Assembly (NCBI GenBank): GCA_024343425.1
Contig: BRLC01000003.1
Span: 310,001-374,000, forward strand
From: Rhizobiaceae bacterium MnEN-MB40S
GTDB lineage: Bacteria; Pseudomonadota; Alphaproteobacteria; Rhizobiales; Rhizobiaceae
Length of the DNA stretch: 64,000 nt
Direction: 5' to 3'
The translations under genes and the position numbers were made by a program. Each line of letters begins with the position of its first letter. Within the stretch, counting starts at the first letter, position 1. The notes beneath the pieces are model-generated. The model had not been told where the DNA came from. It did no database searches and saw only the letters and a list, made by a program, of their open reading frames with translations. Shown here piece by piece: positions 1 to 8,841 of this stretch.

Positions 1-2
1 TT

Positions 3-677
3 TTCGTGACGCCGGACGGCGAACGCTCCATGAACACCTATCTGGGCGCCTGCGTGGAGCTCGGCCCGGAGGACGTGGAGGCGGATATCGTCGCGGCCGC
101 AAAGGTCAGCTATTTCGAAGGTTACCTCTGGGATCCGCCGCGCGCCAAGGAAGCGATCGTGCTGAGCGCGAAGATCGCGCACGAAAATGGCCGCGAAATG
201 TCGATGACGCTGTCAGATCCATTCTGTGTCGATCGATATCGCGACGAATTTCTGGAGCTGATGCGCGGCGGCACTGTCGACATCGTGTTCGCCAACGAGC
301 ATGAGGCGATTTCGCTGTATCAGACGGCTTCGCTGGAAACCGCGGTTGACCTGCTGGCGCAGGATTGCAGCCTCGCCGTCATCACGCGGGGCGAGAAAGG
401 CTCCATCGTCGCCAGAAAGGACGAGCGGATCATTATTCCAGCCATCGAGATCAATGAGCTTGTCGACACGACAGGCGCGGGAGATCTCTACGCCGCCGGC
501 TTTCTCTACGGCTACACCAATGGCCGGACGCTGGAAGATTGCGGACATCTCGGAAGTCTCGCCGCCGGTCTGGTGATCCAGCAGATCGGGCCTCGGCCCA
601 TGCTCTCGCTGAAACAGGCGGCCATTGACCGAGGTCTTGCAGACGGCGCATCGAGAGACATGCGCGACCGGGCCTGA
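3..677 (+). CDS. PfkB-family carbohydrate/adenosine kinase (5' truncated by window edge)
   Basis: C-terminal ~224 residues of a ribokinase/PfkB-family kinase; the start lies outside the window. The family signature DTTGAGD is present, with the catalytic Asp codon at 483-485, followed by the usual YAAGFLYG helix. These enzymes phosphorylate a sugar or nucleoside hydroxyl using ATP. Rhizobial homologues at this position, next to grpE-hrcA, are usually annotated as adenosine kinase, but the substrate-binding N-terminal lid is missing here, so the substrate is inferred. It is transcribed towards grpE (convergent, 27 bp apart) and ends in a hairpin terminator that overlaps its stop codon. Confidence 0.9.
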   Translation, partial: FVTPDGERSMNTYLGACVELGPEDVEADIVAAAKVSYFEGYLWDPPRAKEAIVLSAKIAHENGREMSMTLSDPFCVDRYRDEFLELMRGGTVDIVFANEHEAISLYQTASLETAVDLLAQDCSLAVITRGEKGSIVARKDERIIIPAIEINELVDTTGAGDLYAAGFLYGYTNGRTLEDCGHLGSLAAGLVIQQIGPRPMLSLKQAAIDRGLADGASRDMRDRA

Positions 678-693
678 CGGGCCCGGGCTTTTT
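668..693 (+). terminator. Intrinsic terminator of the PfkB kinase gene
   Basis: A 7-bp GC stem (CCGGGCC / GGCCCGG, arms 668-674 and 680-686) with a 5-nt loop is followed by GCTTTTT. The stem overlaps the TGA stop codon of the kinase. The T-run lies on the plus-strand side, so it terminates the kinase transcript, not grpE. Confidence 0.7.
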
Positions 694-704
694 GGCCCTT
701 CCGG

Positions 705-1358
705 CTATTCCTGATCGCCGGCTTCCGCGCTTGCGGTTTCGGTCTGTTTGGGTCCGCCCTTGGCGACCCCCACCATCGCAGGCCGCAACACGCGCTCGCC
801 AATCACGTAGCCGTCCTGAACCACGTCAACGACCGTATTGTTGGGCACGTTCGGATCAGGCACCTCGAACATGGCCTGGTGGAAATTCGGATCGAATTTC
901 TCGCCCTTCGGCGCAAGCTTCTTCACGCCGTGGCGCTCCAGCGCCGACAGCATCGAGCGCTCCGTCATTTCGACGCCTTCGATCAGCGCCTTCAGGCCAG
1001 CCTCGCCAGCCTCTCGCGCTTCGGCGGGGATGGCGTCGAGTGCGCGACGCAGATTATCAGACACACTGAGCATGTCGCGCGCGAAACCGGAAACGGAATA
1101 AGACTTGGCGTCCTTGACGTCTCGAGCCGTGCGGCGGCGCAGATTGTCCATTTCCGCAGCCATGCGCAGATACTTGTCTTTCCACTCGTCGGCTTCGGCG
1201 GCAAGAATCTCCAGCGGCCCCATCGGATCGGCGGATTCGCCATTGCCGGCCTCCTGTTCGACGACTTCATCCTGCGGCGCAGAGCCGTTGGCGGCGTCCT
1301 GTTCAGGCACAGTCTTACCTTCGTCGTCAATACCGGGTTTCTTCGTCTCATCGGTCAT
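705..1358 (-). CDS. grpE: GrpE, nucleotide exchange factor for DnaK
   Basis: A 217-aa cytosolic co-chaperone that releases ADP from DnaK; the normal length for alphaproteobacterial GrpE. An acidic, disordered N-terminus (about residues 1-50) is followed by a long charged helix for dimerisation ([20 protein letters not shown], then [11 protein letters not shown]) and a C-terminal beta-domain with the typical [21 protein letters not shown] segment. It lies 140 bp downstream of hrcA on the same strand, the standard hrcA-grpE heat-shock operon. Its partners dnaK and dnaJ are about 50 kb away in this window. Confidence 0.97.
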   Translation of the reverse strand: MTDETKKPGIDDEGKTVPEQDAANGSAPQDEVVEQEAGNGESADPMGPLEILAAEADEWKDKYLRMAAEMDNLRRRTARDVKDAKSYSVSGFARDMLSVSDNLRRALDAIPAEAREAGEAGLKALIEGVEMTERSMLSALERHGVKKLAPKGEKFDPNFHQAMFEVPDPNVPNNTVVDVVQDGYVIGERVLRPAMVGVAKGGPKQTETASAEAGDQE

Positions 1359-1397
1359 GACGTGACTTGTCCTTCTTTCTTATTTTCGATGTCGTGA

Positions 1398-1429
1398 CGC
1401 ATATCGAGGTTTCGCGACAAAAAATCAAG
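1398..1429 (-). promoter_or_regulatory. Possible sigma-32-like promoter in front of grpE
   Basis: Reading the minus strand, a CTTG box (plus-strand 1426-1429) is followed 17 nt later by a CTCGATATGCG stretch. The -35 half and spacing fit alphaproteobacterial RpoH promoters (CTTG, 17-18 nt, CYTATNTNNG), but the -10 half is only a partial match. It would give grpE a heat-inducible start independent of hrcA. Weak evidence. Confidence 0.3.
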
Positions 1430-1498
1430 GGACGAAACCACCCGAATCGCGGCTTGAAAGCCTGGACGCGATCCATGCTCTCTTTCTTGCGCGGAGGC

Positions 1499-2575
1499 CT
1501 AGCGGATCATTCTCGACACAACCTGGGCGGTGTAGTCGACCATGGGGACGATGCGGGAATAGTTGAGCCGCGTCGGACCGATGACGCCGACCGCGCCGAC
1601 GATACGGTCGTCGCTGTCGCGATAGGGCGCAACCACAAGGGAAGAGCCGGAAAGGGAAAACAGCTTGTTCTCCGAACCGATAAAGATGCGGACGCCGGAA
1701 CCGGCCTCAGCAAGGTCGAGCAATTCGATCAGCCCGTCCTTTTTCTCCAGATCATCGAAGAGCATGCGCAGCTTATCGATCTCCTCGATGTCTCGCATGG
1801 TGTCGAGCAGGTTGGCGCGGCCGCGCACGATCAGTCGGGCCGGCTGGCCTTCCGACGAACCCGACCATACGGCGACGCCCTTCTCTACAAGGTCGCGGGA
1901 CAGCGCATCCAGTTCGTCGGCGACCGTCTGCTTGAGGCGATGCAACTTGCCGCGCAACTCGGGCAGAGTATGGCCGGCCAGGTGCGCGTTGAGGAAGTTG
2001 GCCGCCTCGACGAGCTGGGACGCTGTGACGCCGACAGGCAATTCGATGATCCGGTTCTCGACCTGGTCGCCCTCGCCGACGATGATGACAAGGGCGCGCG
2101 CAGCGTCCAGCCTGACGAATTCGATATGACGCACGATGGCGTCGCTCTTGTTGGCGATCACCAGCCCGGCGCCGCGCGAAAGGCCCGAAAGCAGCTGGCT
2201 CGCTTCGGTGAGAAGCGTTTCCACCGAGTGATCGCGGTTGCCGCCCCGCACCTGGCGTTCAATCATGTCGCGCTCTTCGGTTGAGAGATCGCCTGTCTCC
2301 ATGAACGCGTCGACAAAGAAGCGCAGACCCTGCTGGGTCGGAAGGCGTCCGGCGCTCACATGCGGCGCATAGATCAGTCCAAGCTCCTCGAGGTCGCTCA
2401 TCACATTACGGATCGATGCGGGCGACAGTGGATGGGCGAGGATGCGCGAGAGGCTCCTTGAGCCCACCGGCTCGCCGGACTCCAGATACGTCTCCACGAT
2501 ACGGCGGAATATCTCGCGCATCCGCTCGTCATGCGGCATGGCGTTGGAGAGATCGAAATTTGCCATATTACTCAT
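1499..2575 (-). CDS. hrcA: HrcA, heat-inducible transcription repressor
   Basis: A 358-aa repressor of CIRCE-controlled chaperone genes (groESL in most alphaproteobacteria). It has an N-terminal winged helix (RMREIFRRIVETYLESGEPV; SPASIRNVMSDLEELGLIY), the conserved SAGRLPTQQGLRFFVD stretch, and the C-terminal GAF-like dimerisation domain ending in the typical VVAPYRDSDDRIVGAVGVIG and YSRIVPMVDYTAQVVSRMIR. The open frame runs upstream to 2782, but homologues start just before the winged helix. ATG at 2575 follows a CAGGG motif; an ATG at 2566 is the alternative. Divergent from rph. No CIRCE element was found in this window, so its targets are elsewhere. Confidence 0.95.
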   Translation of the reverse strand: MSNMANFDLSNAMPHDERMREIFRRIVETYLESGEPVGSRSLSRILAHPLSPASIRNVMSDLEELGLIYAPHVSAGRLPTQQGLRFFVDAFMETGDLSTEERDMIERQVRGGNRDHSVETLLTEASQLLSGLSRGAGLVIANKSDAIVRHIEFVRLDAARALVIIVGEGDQVENRIIELPVGVTASQLVEAANFLNAHLAGHTLPELRGKLHRLKQTVADELDALSRDLVEKGVAVWSGSSEGQPARLIVRGRANLLDTMRDIEEIDKLRMLFDDLEKKDGLIELLDLAEAGSGVRIFIGSENKLFSLSGSSLVVAPYRDSDDRIVGAVGVIGPTRLNYSRIVPMVDYTAQVVSRMIR

Positions 2576-2772
2576 GCGAACCCTGGGACCGGCCACTTTC
2601 CGGTCGCTGTCTGTCGATCGATCTACAGCCCGTTCCATCCTTTCGATCAGGCCGCTGACGACCGGAAAATCTGTATTTCTCGCGTCACTATATAGGTGTT
2701 TTTCTTTGCTTGCATACACAAGGGGCGTTACATAGCAACAGAAACAGCAAGTTGTTCCAAGGGAGTTGAAAG

Positions 2773-3489
2773 ATGCGGCCATCAGGCAGGAAGCCCGACC
2801 AGATGCGGGACGTCTCTTTTGAAAGAGGCTATTCCAAACACGCGGAGGGCTCTTGCCTGGTCAGGTTCGGCGATACGCATGTGTTGTGTACGGCTAGCCT
2901 CGAAGAACGGGTTCCGCCATGGCTGCGAAACGCAGGTCGCGGATGGGTTACGGCGGAATACGGAATGCTTCCGCGGGCGACGGGCGAACGCATGCGCCGT
3001 GAAGCGAGCGCCGGCAAACAGAGCGGGCGCACGCAGGAAATCCAGAGGCTGATCGGCCGGTCGCTTCGCGCAATCACGGATCTGGAAGCGCTCGGGGAGC
3101 GGCAGATTTCCATAGATTGTGACGTTATCCAGGCCGACGGGGGAACCCGCACCGCATCAATCACCGGGGCGTGGATTGCGCTTTACGACTGTCTGAAGTG
3201 GATGGAAAAGCGCCAGATGGTGAAGGCGGAAAAGGTTCTGAAGGATCACGTCGCCGCGATTTCCTGCGGCATTTTCCTGAATCAATCGGTGCTCGATCTC
3301 GACTATGCGGAAGATTCGTCCGCCGAGACGGACGCTAATTTCGTCATGACCGGCGCGGGCGGCATTGTGGAAATACAGGGAACGGCGGAAGGCGCGCCGT
3401 TCAGCCAGGACGAATTCCAGGCAATGCTCGGTCTTGCCAAATCCGGTATTTCAAATCTAGTCGAATTGCAGAAACAAACCATCGGATAA
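2773..3489 (+). CDS. rph: Ribonuclease PH
   Basis: A 238-aa phosphorolytic 3'-5' exoribonuclease that trims tRNA 3' ends; a ring-shaped hexamer in the cytosol. It matches the family along its length: N-terminal [12 protein letters not shown], the [12 protein letters not shown] stretch, [15 protein letters not shown] (phosphate/RNA binding) and [16 protein letters not shown] (catalytic). ATG at 2773 follows GGGAG by 7 nt. It is divergent from hrcA, an arrangement conserved in Hyphomicrobiales, and 6 bp from the next gene, with rdgB and hemW in the same run. Confidence 0.97.
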   Translation: MRPSGRKPDQMRDVSFERGYSKHAEGSCLVRFGDTHVLCTASLEERVPPWLRNAGRGWVTAEYGMLPRATGERMRREASAGKQSGRTQEIQRLIGRSLRAITDLEALGERQISIDCDVIQADGGTRTASITGAWIALYDCLKWMEKRQMVKAEKVLKDHVAAISCGIFLNQSVLDLDYAEDSSAETDANFVMTGAGGIVEIQGTAEGAPFSQDEFQAMLGLAKSGISNLVELQKQTIG

Positions 3490-3495
3490 AAGGCC

Positions 3496-3912
3496 ATGAC
3501 AGCCATCTCCGGCATTCTTGAGACAGTTTTATACGTTCGAAACCTCAACGCAGCGGAAATATTTTACGGGAACATCATCGGTCTTGAAAAGGAAGTGCGG
3601 GTCGACAATCGCCATGTGTTCTTCCGTTGCGGCCATGGCATGCTCCTGATTTTCAATCCGGAAGAAACGGTAAAACCTCCGACCAGCTCCAAGATGCCGG
3701 TTCCCCCGCATGGCGGCCACGGCGAAGGACACGTCTGTTTCAGCGTGCCGGGCGACGAAATTGACGCCATCAAGGACATGCTGGAAGACAACGACGTCTA
3801 TATCGAGGCGGATTTCCGCTGGCCCAATGGCGCCCGTTCGATCTATATCCGCGATCCGGCCGGCAACAGTGTGGAATTCGCCGAGCCACGCCTGTGGGAT
3901 TTTGAAAAGTAG
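3496..3912 (+). CDS. VOC-family (glyoxalase/bleomycin-resistance fold) protein
   Basis: 138 aa with two beta-alpha-beta-beta-beta modules: [19 protein letters not shown] at the N-terminus and [16 protein letters not shown] at the C-terminus, the standard VOC ending. His and Glu residues at metal-ligand positions (GHVCF; VEFAE) suggest a metal-dependent isomerase, lyase or dioxygenase-like enzyme. The substrate cannot be read from sequence. It sits between rph and rdgB with 6 bp and 4 bp spacings, so it is co-transcribed with them. Not a typical 4-module extradiol dioxygenase. Confidence 0.85.
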   Translation: MTAISGILETVLYVRNLNAAEIFYGNIIGLEKEVRVDNRHVFFRCGHGMLLIFNPEETVKPPTSSKMPVPPHGGHGEGHVCFSVPGDEIDAIKDMLEDNDVYIEADFRWPNGARSIYIRDPAGNSVEFAEPRLWDFEK

Positions 3913-3916
3913 TCCG

Positions 3917-4528
3917 TTGCGCAAACTCACCGAAAGAAAAATCGTCATCGCGAGCCATAACGAGGGCAAGGTGCGCGAATTGCGTGCGCTCATGGATCCG
4001 CTTGGCTATGAAGTGGCGACGGCAGCCGATCTCGATCTCGACGAACCCGAGGAAACCGGCGCCACATTTGAAGCCAATGCGGAGCTGAAGGCGCTGGCGG
4101 CCGCAAAGGTCGCCAACATGCCTGCTCTTGCAGATGATTCCGGCCTGTCCGTGGACGCCCTCAACGGCGATCCCGGAATCTATTCAGCTCGCTGGGCGGG
4201 TCCGGACAAGGATTTCCAGCTGGCTATGAAAAAGGTGACGGACCGGCTCGCCGGCCTGCCGCCGGAGAAACGCTCCGCCCGGTTCGTGTCGGTCATCTGT
4301 CTCGCCTGGCCTGACGGCCACACCGAGTTCTTCCGCGGCGAGGTGGAAGGCGCGCTGACGGAAAGTCCTGTGGGCGACGGCGGGTTCGGATACGATCCGA
4401 TCTTTGTTCCGGAAGGTCATGCGCATACTTTCGGCGAGATGGCGGCTGAGGAAAAGCAGGCGCTCTCGCACCGGACCCGCGCCTTCGCCAAATTCGCCGA
4501 CCAGTGTCTCGTTAAAGCCGGACCCTGA
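3917..4528 (+). CDS. rdgB: RdgB/HAM1, dITP/XTP pyrophosphatase
   Basis: 203 aa. It hydrolyses non-canonical purine NTPs (dITP, XTP) to the monophosphate, keeping them out of DNA. Seen: the N-terminal nucleotide-binding [36 protein letters not shown] with the catalytic Asp, and the C-terminal GGFGYDPIF and ALSHRTRAF motifs. No ATG exists near the true N-terminus. TTG at 3917 gives [18 protein letters not shown], which matches rhizobial homologues; TTG at 3902 is an alternative. It lies between the VOC gene and hemW in one operon. Confidence 0.95.
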   Translation: MRKLTERKIVIASHNEGKVRELRALMDPLGYEVATAADLDLDEPEETGATFEANAELKALAAAKVANMPALADDSGLSVDALNGDPGIYSARWAGPDKDFQLAMKKVTDRLAGLPPEKRSARFVSVICLAWPDGHTEFFRGEVEGALTESPVGDGGFGYDPIFVPEGHAHTFGEMAAEEKQALSHRTRAFAKFADQCLVKAGP

Positions 4529-4530
4529 CC

Positions 4531-5694
4531 GTGCAGATCCATGATCCTGCCGAACCGGGATTCGGCGTCTATGTGCATTGGCCTTTCTGCGCAGCCAAAT
4601 GTCCCTATTGCGATTTCAACTCTCATGTCCGACATGGCGGGGTCGACCAGGACCGCTACGTCCTGGCGTTCGCGCGCGAAATCCGGCGCATGCTGGAACT
4701 GACAGGTCCACGCGCGGCGACCAGTGTGTTTTTCGGGGGCGGTACGCCGTCTCTCATGGGACCGGCTACCGTTCAAGCGATTCTCGACCTGATCGACGCC
4801 GCCTGGCCGCTCGTTGACGGTGCTGAAATAACCCTTGAAGCCAATCCGTCCAGCGCCGACGCAGAGAATTTTCGCGGATATCGCAGCGCCGGCGTCAATC
4901 GCGTTTCGCTCGGCATTCAGGCGTTGAACGATCCGGATCTGCGGTCGCTTGGGCGGTTGCATGATGTCGCCGAGGCCCTGCGCGCGATCGAGCTTGCCAG
5001 GGACCTGTTCCCTCGCATGTCCTTCGACCTCATCTACGCAAGACCTGGCCAGACAGTGGAGGCATGGGAACGCGAACTCACCCAGGCGATGTCCTATGCG
5101 GTGGATCATCTGTCGCTGTACCAGCTTACCATAGAACGCGGCACGCGTTTTTTCGACCTGCACAAGGCCGGTAAACTCGTCGTGCCCGACGGCGACCTGT
5201 CAGCGGAACTCTACGAAGCAACGCAGGAACTGACGGAGGCGCGCGGTCTGCCGGCCTACGAGATCTCCAACCATGCAAGACCAGGCGCGGAAAGCAGGCA
5301 CAATCTGACCTATTGGCGCTACGGCGACTATGTCGGACTGGGCGCGGGCGCGCATGGCAGGATCACGACGCAAGAGGGCAAGATCGCGACCTCCAATCAT
5401 CGTCTGCCGGAAACCTGGATTGAAGCGGTGATGAAGGACGGCAACGGCTTTGACGCGTTTGACCCGCTGGACGATCCGGCGCAGGCGGACGAACTGATGC
5501 TGATGGGCCTGCGTCTGAGAGAGGGCATGGATCTTGTGCGGTGGAGCAGCCTTTCAGGCCGCTCCATCGATCCCGGCACGGAAACCTTCCTGCAAAGCCA
5601 CGGTCTGATCGAGCGCGCCGGCAATGCGCGGTTGCGCTGCACGCCGGCGGGCATGATGGTGCTGGACGCGGTCGTCGCCGACCTTGCGATCTGA
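4531..5694 (+). CDS. hemW: HemW, heme chaperone / radical SAM protein
   Basis: 387 aa with a GTG start 2 bp after rdgB. It has a radical-SAM CxxxCxxC cluster motif (Cys20, Cys24, Cys27 in HWPFCAAKCPYCDFNSH), a GGGTPSLM motif, FDLIYARPGQT, and the C-terminal HemW region (YEISNHARPG; NLTYWRYGDYVGLGAGAH). HemW homologues were once called oxygen-independent coproporphyrinogen oxidase, but the extra N-terminal cysteine of HemN is lacking here, which favours a heme-delivery role. Last gene of the rph-VOC-rdgB-hemW run; convergent with the monooxygenase 13 bp away. Confidence 0.95.
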   Translation: MQIHDPAEPGFGVYVHWPFCAAKCPYCDFNSHVRHGGVDQDRYVLAFAREIRRMLELTGPRAATSVFFGGGTPSLMGPATVQAILDLIDAAWPLVDGAEITLEANPSSADAENFRGYRSAGVNRVSLGIQALNDPDLRSLGRLHDVAEALRAIELARDLFPRMSFDLIYARPGQTVEAWERELTQAMSYAVDHLSLYQLTIERGTRFFDLHKAGKLVVPDGDLSAELYEATQELTEARGLPAYEISNHARPGAESRHNLTYWRYGDYVGLGAGAHGRITTQEGKIATSNHRLPETWIEAVMKDGNGFDAFDPLDDPAQADELMLMGLRLREGMDLVRWSSLSGRSIDPGTETFLQSHGLIERAGNARLRCTPAGMMVLDAVVADLAI

Positions 5695-5707
5695 GGGCGG
5701 TCTGCCT

Positions 5708-7669
5708 CTAAAGCGCAGCGGATTCCTCGAGATTTTCGGTCGCAGACGGCCGATATGCTTCAAGCATGAAGCCATCGAAGAATGCGGAGAGGCCTGCATG
5801 AGCCTCAAGCGGAAGCACATGCGCCACATACTGGTCCGGTCTGACCACCACCATGCAACCACGACCGCGATCAACGCCGCGCATGTCGAATATGTCGCCG
5901 CGCGCCGGGTCCGGGCAGAACATCTTGGTATAATCGATCAGACCGTAGCGCCCTTTTTCGGGTTTCAGAAATGCGGGTAGTGTTTCCAGCGCCAGTTCCC
6001 TGTGCCCCTGCTGGAACACGGCGCGCACATCGATCACCGAATCAATATCAGAGCCCTCGGGAGTGTATTTGCACACCGGAGAGTCCGGCGATCCGGCAAG
6101 GAACTTGCAGAGCGCATCAATCGACGAGCCGGCTTTTGAGGGATCTTTTGAAGGCGCGAATGCATAAATGCGCCACCGACCGTCAGCCGTTGCGGCGTGG
6201 CCAAGCTCGATCGGCTTTGCGTCGGCCAGACGGATAACCGGAGCGGAATGCAATCGCATGCCGATCGTCAACCCTTTCGCCAGATGCTGATGGATCGGTT
6301 CGGCGGAAATCACGGATTGGCGGTAGCGCGTTGCGGTCCCCGCCGTGTAGCGGCCGTGGCGAACGAAATAATCCTGCACGTCGGCAGGCTCCACGCCGTC
6401 AGGATGATCGGCGGATTTCAAGGGCGCGCTCAGCATTGTTGCCCATTCCCGATCGAAGTCGATGAGTTCCGCGGCGATGGCCTGGCGTTCGGCCGAATAG
6501 CTGTGCAGCAAGGTCGGCGGAGTCTGGCCTCGCAAAACAGCAGCGAGCTTCCAGCCGAGATTGAAAGCGTCCTGCATCGACACATTCATGCCCTGCCCGG
6601 CTTTCGGACTGTGCGTGTGACAGGCGTCGCCGGCAATGAAGACCCGCGGCAGGCGCTCGGCCACCTTTTCCTCAGGCACGTCGTCGAACTTGTCGCACAG
6701 CCGTTGTCCGATCTCGTAGACCGACCACCACGCCACTTCTTTCACGTCGAAACTGTATGGATTGAGAATGCGTTTCGCCGCCGCGATTAGATGGTCAACG
6801 GTAATATTGCGGTTCGCCACCCGCTCGTTTTCACTCAGTTTGTCAAGCTCCACATAGACGCGGACAAGATAGTCGCCTTCCCGCGGTATCAATACGATAC
6901 TGCCTTCGCCGGTCGACTGAATGAGCGATTTGCGGCGGATATCCGGAAAATCCGTCACTGCGAGAACATCCATGACGCCCCAGGCCTGATTGGCCGAATC
7001 GCCGCGCAGTTCGCGGCCCAGAAGCCGGCGAACCGCGCTGCGGGCGCCGTCGCATCCGACGACATAACGCGCGCTGACCGTTTCCGTTTCACCTTCGTGA
7101 CCCTGATCGACCCTTTCGAAACGCGCCGTGACCGGTGACCCTTCCCCGTCCCCGATTTGCATGTCGGTCAATCGACGCGAATAATACGGCGCCATTCGGG
7201 ACGGTGATCCGCGCATGGTCTCGAGATAGAAATCATGCACCCGAGCCTGATTGAGAATGACATGAGGGAACTCGGAAAGGCCGTCTTCCACGTCCTGAAC
7301 TACGCCATGTCGCTTGATTGCATCCGGCCGGGCGTCGTCGGGCCTCCAGAAGGTTGTCTCGTTGACCCAATAAGCCTCCTTCAATACTCTTTCGCTAAAG
7401 CCAAAAGCGTGGAACATCTCCATTGTGCGACAAGCAATGCCGTCCGCCTGGCCCAATTCGAGCGGTCCGGGTTTCTGATCAACGATCATCGTTTTTATAT
7501 CCGGGAAGGCCGACAGTTGCGTCGCCAGTGTAAGGCCAGCAGGGCCGCAACCGACAATCAGGACATCGACCTTGTCGGGCCAGTTTTCCCCGGACAAGGC
7601 CGTATGCGACGTGGAAGCCTCGGAGACCGCCGGGTCTCCAGTTCTGAATCCGTTGAGATGAAATTGCAT
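5708..7669 (-). CDS. mobA: 3-hydroxybenzoate 4-monooxygenase-like flavoprotein (MobA / phenol 2-monooxygenase family)
   Basis: A 653-aa FAD- and NAD(P)H-dependent aromatic hydroxylase. Visible: FAD dinucleotide motif DVLIVGCGPAGLTLA (residues ~33-48), the DG motif CDGARSAVRR, the ribityl-binding GDACHTHSPKAGQGMN, and a C-terminal thioredoxin-like domain. The N-terminus (MQFHLNGFR), ELGQADGIACRTMEMF and ILNQARVHDFYLE closely match what I recall of Comamonas testosteroni MobA, which converts 3-hydroxybenzoate to protocatechuate. ATG at 7669 follows GGAGG by 9 nt. It is divergent from a MarR regulator, as in mobA-mobR. No ring-cleavage genes are in the window, so protocatechuate must be used elsewhere. 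A phenol hydroxylase is the alternative. Confidence 0.85.
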   Translation of the reverse strand: MQFHLNGFRTGDPAVSEASTSHTALSGENWPDKVDVLIVGCGPAGLTLATQLSAFPDIKTMIVDQKPGPLELGQADGIACRTMEMFHAFGFSERVLKEAYWVNETTFWRPDDARPDAIKRHGVVQDVEDGLSEFPHVILNQARVHDFYLETMRGSPSRMAPYYSRRLTDMQIGDGEGSPVTARFERVDQGHEGETETVSARYVVGCDGARSAVRRLLGRELRGDSANQAWGVMDVLAVTDFPDIRRKSLIQSTGEGSIVLIPREGDYLVRVYVELDKLSENERVANRNITVDHLIAAAKRILNPYSFDVKEVAWWSVYEIGQRLCDKFDDVPEEKVAERLPRVFIAGDACHTHSPKAGQGMNVSMQDAFNLGWKLAAVLRGQTPPTLLHSYSAERQAIAAELIDFDREWATMLSAPLKSADHPDGVEPADVQDYFVRHGRYTAGTATRYRQSVISAEPIHQHLAKGLTIGMRLHSAPVIRLADAKPIELGHAATADGRWRIYAFAPSKDPSKAGSSIDALCKFLAGSPDSPVCKYTPEGSDIDSVIDVRAVFQQGHRELALETLPAFLKPEKGRYGLIDYTKMFCPDPARGDIFDMRGVDRGRGCMVVVRPDQYVAHVLPLEAHAGLSAFFDGFMLEAYRPSATENLEESAAL

Positions 7670-7727
7670 CAATACGCCCTCCTCATCACGCCCCGCGACA
7701 GATCCGGGCTCGCGTTTTCTATTGCTC

Positions 7728-7750
7728 AGTATACTGATTATCAGTATACT
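7728..7750. promoter_or_regulatory. Palindromic operator between mobA-like and marR-like genes
   Basis: A perfect 11-bp inverted repeat with a single central base: AGTATACTGAT, T, ATCAGTATACT. Each arm also contains the self-complementary AGTATACT, so it can be read as two tandem half-operators. It lies 58 bp upstream of the monooxygenase start and 32 bp upstream of the regulator start, where a MarR dimer would block both promoters. Binding by the adjacent regulator is an inference. Confidence 0.75.
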
Positions 7751-7782
7751 TGTAAACTACAGTCGGTCACAGGGAAAAAGGC

Positions 7783-8241
7783 ATGGACAGTTATGATGTA
7801 ATGCCGGGTCATCTGGTGCGCAGGCTGCAGCAGGCGGCGGTGGCGATCTTCCAGGCCGAGGTTGCGCGCGCGGGATACGATATGACGCCCGTTCAGTATG
7901 CTGCGCTGACCGCAGTGCGGGTCAATCCGGGCATCGATCAGGCGACGCTCGCAGGACTGATCGCCTATGATCGGACGACGATTACCGGCGTCGTCGATCG
8001 GCTGGCCCAGAAAGGTTTCCTGACGAGGAAGCCGAGCAAGACTGACCGGCGCGCCCGCATACTGCAAGTCACCGAAAGCGGGCACAAGGCGCTTCGAGAA
8101 ATCCAGCCTGCGGTGGAGCAAGCCCAGCACATCATGCTGAGAGGGCTGGACGATGCTGAATCGCAGGAATTCATGCGCCTGCTCGCAAAAACCGTAGGCG
8201 CCGTCAACGAACTCAGCCGCGCGCCGCTCAAGGCGATCTGA
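7783..8241 (+). CDS. mobR: MarR-family transcriptional regulator (MobR-like)
   Basis: A 152-aa winged-helix repressor with the MarR layout: dimerising N- and C-terminal helices around a wHTH (VNPGIDQATLAGLIAYDRTT; VVDRLAQKGFLTRKPSKTDRRARI, with the wing DRRAR). ATG at 7783 is preceded by AGGGAAAAAGGC. It is divergent from the MobA-type monooxygenase with a perfect palindrome between them. By analogy with MobR of Comamonas, it is expected to repress the monooxygenase and be released by 3-hydroxybenzoate; the ligand is inferred from context. Confidence 0.85.
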   Translation: MDSYDVMPGHLVRRLQQAAVAIFQAEVARAGYDMTPVQYAALTAVRVNPGIDQATLAGLIAYDRTTITGVVDRLAQKGFLTRKPSKTDRRARILQVTESGHKALREIQPAVEQAQHIMLRGLDDAESQEFMRLLAKTVGAVNELSRAPLKAI

Positions 8242-8445
8242 TAGAAGCTTCTTTCAAAGCCTGCCTTATCGGGGTCGTCTGACGCTTCGTCGCGTTGCGT
8301 GACCAGGCGGGAATTGCTCTGCGCGCATAAGAATGCGTTGCCGCCGACACGGGTCCATCAATTGATCCTCGGCCCTTACCGAACGCCGAGGAAGCGCTAT
8401 AAAGACATTCAACAGGTGGTCCCAACCTGAAAGCGAGGGAATTTG

Positions 8446-8841
8446 ATGGATATCAGCAAAGCAGGCGCCCGCTCTTCCAGACCGGGTCCTGAAGAGTGGT
8501 TTACAGGGCGGGTTAGGATCGATCCGTTGTTCGAAGCGCCTTCACCGGCTCGCGTCGCCGGCGCCAGCGTGACGTTTGAACCTGGAGCCCGCACCGCCTG
8601 GCACACACATCCCCTGGGGCAGACGCTGCTAATTACAGCCGGGTTCGGACTGGCGCAACGCGAAGGCGGACCTATCGAGGAATTGCGGCCAGGCGACGTC
8701 GTCTGGTTCGCGCCGGGTGAAAAACACTGGCATGGCGCCTCGCCTTCAACGGCGATGACACATATAGCGATACAGGAAATGCAGGACGGCAAGGCTGTCG
8801 ACTGGATGGAACACGTCTCTGCGGAGCAGTATCCAGCCTGA
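8446..8841 (+). CDS. Small single-domain cupin protein
   Basis: 131 aa. It has a cupin beta-barrel with both metal motifs: [10 protein letters not shown] (two His and Gln) and [18 protein letters not shown] (motif 2 His). It resembles cupin_2 proteins of COG1917 (quercetinase-, isomerase- or carboxymuconolactone-associated cupins); the substrate is unknown. ATG at 8446 follows GAGGGA by 6 nt and is preferred to a TTG three bases upstream. Its TGA overlaps the ATG of the Nudix gene (TGATG), so the two are translationally coupled. Confidence 0.85.
   Translation: MDISKAGARSSRPGPEEWFTGRVRIDPLFEAPSPARVAGASVTFEPGARTAWHTHPLGQTLLITAGFGLAQREGGPIEELRPGDVVWFAPGEKHWHGASPSTAMTHIAIQEMQDGKAVDWMEHVSAEQYPA

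Noticed and set aside
2680-2720. RpoH promoter for hrcA (CTTG ... CCTATATAG)
   Set aside because: The boxes are 22 nt apart instead of 17-18 and the -10 lacks its final G.
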